A stretch of 64,000 nucleotides of DNA from Pseudomonas sp. UMAB-08 (GTDB lineage: Bacteria > Pseudomonadota > Gammaproteobacteria > Pseudomonadales > Pseudomonadaceae). The position numbers and the translations under genes were made by a program. Shown piece after piece: positions 61,090 through 64,000 of the stretch. Each line of letters begins with the position of its first letter. The first letter of the stretch is position 1. The stretch is from assembly GCF_900095225.1 (NCBI RefSeq), contig NZ_LT607422.1, positions 126,780-190,779 of the forward strand. The letters are read 5' to 3'. The notes beneath the pieces are model-generated. The model saw only the letters and a list, made by a program, of their open reading frames with translations, was not told where the DNA came from and searched no databases.

Positions 61090-62061
61090 ATGACACGTAT
61101 TCAATCCCCCGCTTCGCCCACCAAGCCTGCCAGCCTGCCGCGCGCATGGCGCGGCATTGCTGCGTTGATGCTCAGCCTGATGCTGGCTCCCGGCGCTTTT
61201 GCCAATGAACCGGTCGCCGCTGCTTCGCCCGCCGTCCAGGCTGTCGCTGCCGCACCCGCCAATGGCGCTGTCGCCCCTGCCGCAGTCCCCGCCGACGCCA
61301 CTCCGGTTGTCGAGCAAAATGAAGGCGCAGCCGTTGTCGATGACAACAGCCTCGGTATGGCCAACGACCTGTCGCCTTGGGGCATGTACCAGCATGCCGA
61401 CATCATCGTGAAAATCGTCCTGATCGGTCTGGCCATCGCCTCGATCATCACCTGGACAATCTGGATCGCCAAAGGCTTTGAGTTGTTGGGCGCCAAGCGT
61501 CGTCTGCGCGGCGAAATCGTCAACCTGAAAAAGGCCCGTACCCTCAAGGAAGCCAGCGACAGCGCCAGTAAAGAAGGCACGCTGGCCCACCTGTTAGTGC
61601 ATGACGCCCTCGAAGAAATGCGCCTGTCGGCCAACAGCCGTGAGCGCGAAGGCATCAAGGAGCGGGTCAGCTTCCGTCTGGAACGCCTGGTTGCAGCCTG
61701 TGGCCGCAACATGAGCAACGGCACCGGCGTGCTCGCGACCATCGGTTCCACCGCGCCCTTCGTCGGCCTCTTCGGCACCGTATGGGGCATCATGAACAGC
61801 TTCATCGGCATCGCCAAAACCCAGACTACCAACCTTGCCGTGGTCGCCCCCGGTATTGCCGAAGCCCTGCTGGCTACCGCGCTTGGGCTGGTTGCCGCGA
61901 TTCCGGCCGTGGTGATCTACAACGTTTTCGCCCGCTCCATCGCGGGGTATAAAGCCCAGGTTTCCGATGCCTCGGCACACGTCCTGCTGCTGGTCAGTCG
62001 TGACCTCGATCACCTGCCGGCCGAGCGTAGCCAGCAGCCTCACGTGGTTAAAGTGGGGTAA
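61090..62061 (+). CDS. exbB: TonB-system proton channel subunit ExbB
   Basis: 323 aa. An N-terminal signal-like helix and long Ala/Pro-rich periplasmic extension (about 1-105) precede the three-helix MotA/TolQ/ExbB core: membrane segments at about 115-140, 215-245 and 262-290. Family motif NGTGVLATIGSTAPFVGLFGT lies in the second. The extension is typical of pseudomonad ExbB. Start ATG 61090. ExbB, with ExbD and TonB, powers siderophore and vitamin B12 uptake. Confidence 0.95.
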   Translation: MTRIQSPASPTKPASLPRAWRGIAALMLSLMLAPGAFANEPVAAASPAVQAVAAAPANGAVAPAAVPADATPVVEQNEGAAVVDDNSLGMANDLSPWGMYQHADIIVKIVLIGLAIASIITWTIWIAKGFELLGAKRRLRGEIVNLKKARTLKEASDSASKEGTLAHLLVHDALEEMRLSANSREREGIKERVSFRLERLVAACGRNMSNGTGVLATIGSTAPFVGLFGTVWGIMNSFIGIAKTQTTNLAVVAPGIAEALLATALGLVAAIPAVVIYNVFARSIAGYKAQVSDASAHVLLLVSRDLDHLPAERSQQPHVVKVG

Positions 62062-62064
62062 ACC

Positions 62065-62493
62065 ATGGGCCTGCATCTGAACGAAAACAGTGGCGACGAT
62101 CTCGTCGAGAACCACGAAATCAACGTCACGCCGTTTATCGACGTCATGTTGGTGCTGCTGATCATTTTCATGGTGGCCGCACCGTTGGCGACGGTCGATA
62201 TCAAAGTCGACCTCCCCGCCTCCACCGCCAAGCCGGTTGCTCGGCCCGAAAAACCGTTGTTTCTCAGCGTCAAGACGGATCAGAGCCTGTTCCTCGGCGA
62301 AGAAAAAATCAGTCGTGAACAGCTTGGCCAAGTGCTCGACGCCAAGACCAAGGGCAAGAAGGACACGACGATTTTCTTCCAGGCCGACAAGGGCGTGGAC
62401 TACGGCGACCTGATGGAGGTGATGAACGCCTTGCGCGGTGCTGGCTACCTGAAAGTCGGCCTCGTGGGCCTCGAGACGGTTGGTAAGAAATGA
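62065..62493 (+). CDS. exbD: TonB-system subunit ExbD
   Basis: 142 aa. The single N-terminal membrane helix carries the essential aspartate in NVTPFIDVMLVLLIIFMV (D at about 29), then a periplasmic domain. Starts 3 bp after exbB; its stop overlaps the tonB start by 4 bp. Confidence 0.97.
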   Translation: MGLHLNENSGDDLVENHEINVTPFIDVMLVLLIIFMVAAPLATVDIKVDLPASTAKPVARPEKPLFLSVKTDQSLFLGEEKISREQLGQVLDAKTKGKKDTTIFFQADKGVDYGDLMEVMNALRGAGYLKVGLVGLETVGKK

Positions 62494-63236
62494 CGACTCT
62501 GCGCCAAAAACTGACGCGCTATAGCGGTAGTCTGTTGTTGGTGCTCGCCGTTCACGCCATCGCGATTATCGTCGCGATGCGCTGGTCGGCACCCCAGGCA
62601 ATCGAACTGCCTCCTGCTGCGATGATGGTCGAACTGGCGCCGTTGCCAGCGCCCGCACCACCACCGCCGCCCAAGGTCTTGCAGCCGCCGCAACCACCGA
62701 CGCCGGTGGAAACCCTGCCGCTGCCGAAGCTCGCTGAAGCGCCGAAGCCGGAAATCGCCATTCCCAAGCCGGTTATCAAGCCAAAAGCCAAGCCACAGCC
62801 GCCCAAACCGCAGAAAAAACCGGAGCCGCCGCAAGAAAAGCCGGCCGAGGAAAAACCAGTGGATACGCCGCCGACGGACGCCAAACCTGAAAAAGCCGCC
62901 GCAGCGCCGCAGCCATCCAGCACACCGTCAGACAGTCATGCGAAGCGCAATTGGCAATCCGACTTGCAGCAGCATCTGGCCAAGTACAAACGCTACCCCG
63001 AAGACGCTCGCCGTCGCGGCACCCAAGGGACGGTCAGCCTGCGCTTTGTCGTCGATGCCGAAGGCCGGGTCCTGTCCTTTTCGCTGGCGGGCAACTCCGG
63101 GAGCACCGCGCTGGACCGAGCCACCCTGGAAATGATCCGACGTGCGCAACCGTTGCCCAAGCCACCTGCTGAGGCACTGACTAACGGCGCAGTGGAAATA
63201 CTCGCCCCTTTCGTTTATTCCCTGGATAAACGCTGA
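62490..63236 (+). CDS. tonB: Energy transducer TonB
   Basis: 248 aa. One N-terminal membrane anchor (about 14-32, SLLLVLAVHAIAIIVAM), a long proline/lysine-rich periplasmic rod (about 50-150), and the C-terminal TonB domain (about 160-248, RYPEDARRRGTQGTVSLRF and ATLEMIRRAQPLP). The start overlaps exbD by ATGA. Brings proton-motive energy to outer-membrane receptors. Confidence 0.96.
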   Translation: MTTLRQKLTRYSGSLLLVLAVHAIAIIVAMRWSAPQAIELPPAAMMVELAPLPAPAPPPPPKVLQPPQPPTPVETLPLPKLAEAPKPEIAIPKPVIKPKAKPQPPKPQKKPEPPQEKPAEEKPVDTPPTDAKPEKAAAAPQPSSTPSDSHAKRNWQSDLQQHLAKYKRYPEDARRRGTQGTVSLRFVVDAEGRVLSFSLAGNSGSTALDRATLEMIRRAQPLPKPPAEALTNGAVEILAPFVYSLDKR

Positions 63237-63329
63237 AATCGTAATTTTGATTGACTGGAGTACAGCTGATAACGTGCGTCTATCGATTGCAGCCGCTATG
63301 CTGGGGTCGCTACTTCATGGACGCACGCT

Positions 63330-64000
63330 ATGACCCTTACAGAATTGCGCTACATCGTTACGCTCGCCCAGGAGCAACATTTCGGCCACGCGGCCGAGCG
63401 CTGCCACGTCAGCCAGCCAACCCTCTCCGTGGGCGTGAAAAAGCTGGAAGATGAACTTGGCGTGCTGATTTTCGAGCGCAGCAAGAGCGCCGTTCGCCTG
63501 ACCCCGGTCGGCGAAGGGATCGTCGCTCAAGCGCAAAAAGTGCTCGAACAGGCTCAAGGCATCCGCGAACTGGCCCAGGCCGGCAAGAACCAGCTGACCG
63601 CGCCGCTCAAAGTCGGCGCGATCTACACCGTTGGCCCGTACCTGTTCCCGCACCTGATTCCGCAACTGCACCGGGTCGCCCCGCAAATGCCGTTGTACAT
63701 CGAAGAAAACTTCACCCATATCCTGCGCGACAAACTGCGCAACGGTGAGTTGGACGCGATTATCATTGCCCTGCCGTTCAATGAAGCCGATGTGCTCACC
63801 TTGCCGCTGTACGACGAGCCGTTCTACGTACTGATGCCTGCGGACCACCCCTGGACCCAGACAGAGTCCATCGACGCCGCTGCGCTGAACGACAAGAGCC
63901 TGTTGCTGCTCGGCGAAGGTCACTGTTTCCGTGATCAGGTACTCGAAGCGTGCCCGACACTGGCCAAAGGCAGCGAAGGCGCCAAGCACACCACCGTCGA
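63330..64000 (+). CDS. oxyR: Peroxide-sensing regulator OxyR, 3' part outside window
   Basis: LysR-family regulator of catalase and alkyl hydroperoxide reductase genes. The first 223 codons are visible. Helix-turn-helix FGHAAERCHVSQPTLSVGVKK at about 18-38. The peroxide cysteines are in LGEGHCFRDQVLEAC: C199 and C208-equivalents spaced nine residues apart. The frame runs off the right edge. Directly after exbB-exbD-tonB with 93 bp between. Confidence 0.96.
   Translation, partial: MTLTELRYIVTLAQEQHFGHAAERCHVSQPTLSVGVKKLEDELGVLIFERSKSAVRLTPVGEGIVAQAQKVLEQAQGIRELAQAGKNQLTAPLKVGAIYTVGPYLFPHLIPQLHRVAPQMPLYIEENFTHILRDKLRNGELDAIIIALPFNEADVLTLPLYDEPFYVLMPADHPWTQTESIDAAALNDKSLLLLGEGHCFRDQVLEACPTLAKGSEGAKHTTV

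Noticed and set aside
1..64000. Search for a defence island, prophage, toxin-antitoxin pair, CRISPR array or retron
   Set aside because: Every larger coding region is accounted for by core metabolism or regulation; no integrase besides XerC, no arrays of spaced repeats and no reverse transcriptase motif was seen.

Overview
The window is core chromosome of a fluorescent Pseudomonas (P. fluorescens/P. putida type, GC-rich). Gene order is syntenic with the hemC-algR-algZ-argH ... spoT ... oxyR arc of P. aeruginosa as I remember it. An exbB-exbD-tonB operon sits just before oxyR, as I recall for P. putida and P. fluorescens rather than P. aeruginosa. There are no rRNA or tRNA genes, no CRISPR array, no prophage and no insertion sequence. 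The only mobile-looking DNA is short REP palindromes between genes.

Layout. 1-2343: 5' part of hemC, then the AlgZ/AlgR two-component system, all on the minus strand. 2489-7754: argH, two small genes of unknown role and class I adenylate cyclase cyaA. 7811-8945: rnk, a DUF1289 gene and frataxin cyaY on the minus strand. 9187-13781: a tight plus-strand operon lptM-lysA-dapF-yigA-xerC-yigB, the neighbourhood also known next to cyaA/cyaY in enterics. 13849-16590: sutA, a YjbQ gene and the ammonium pair glnK-amtB. 17010-18948: ubiK and a ComM/YifB AAA+ gene. 19187-25530: a Cache chemoreceptor, a LysR regulator facing a MATE pump, and a GGDEF-EAL protein. 25733-30909: rep, xpt, a CoA-transferase family protein and cytochrome c5.

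31099-42304 is an amine and amino-acid catabolism block: pauR-like regulator, dadX, ridA, dadA, lrp, a YkgJ cysteine-cluster gene, a PuuB-like FAD oxidase, a DUF1127 gene facing a MocR regulator, an MFS transporter, the polyamine-pathway aldehyde dehydrogenase kauB and a cupin gene. D-amino-acid oxidation (DadA with racemase DadX, under Lrp) and polyamine oxidation (PuuB-like, KauB, under PauR) are therefore side by side. 42385-50962: rpmG-rpmB, a peptide-binding protein, radC facing coaBC-dut-algC-argB. 51037-54347: DUF4124 gene, pyrE facing crc, a DUF4870 gene, rph. 54636-59921: yicC, gmk, rpoZ, spoT, ridA and a lipoprotein. 60007-end: a sugar-epimerase-like SDR, exbB-exbD-tonB and the 5' part of oxyR.

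I did not find a clearly new multi-gene system. The most interesting material is regulatory: perfect or near-perfect palindromes in the argH/algZ, cyaA, dadA/lrp, kauB/cupin and exbB promoters; a Crc/Hfq-type A-rich motif touching the kauB ribosome-binding site, with crc in the same window; a probable terminator inside the dad cluster; a GGDEF-EAL protein with a degenerate receiver-like N terminus; and an AlgC with a membrane-anchored N-terminal half plus a plausible internal start. Family assignments rest on recognised motifs and gene order; no database search was run.
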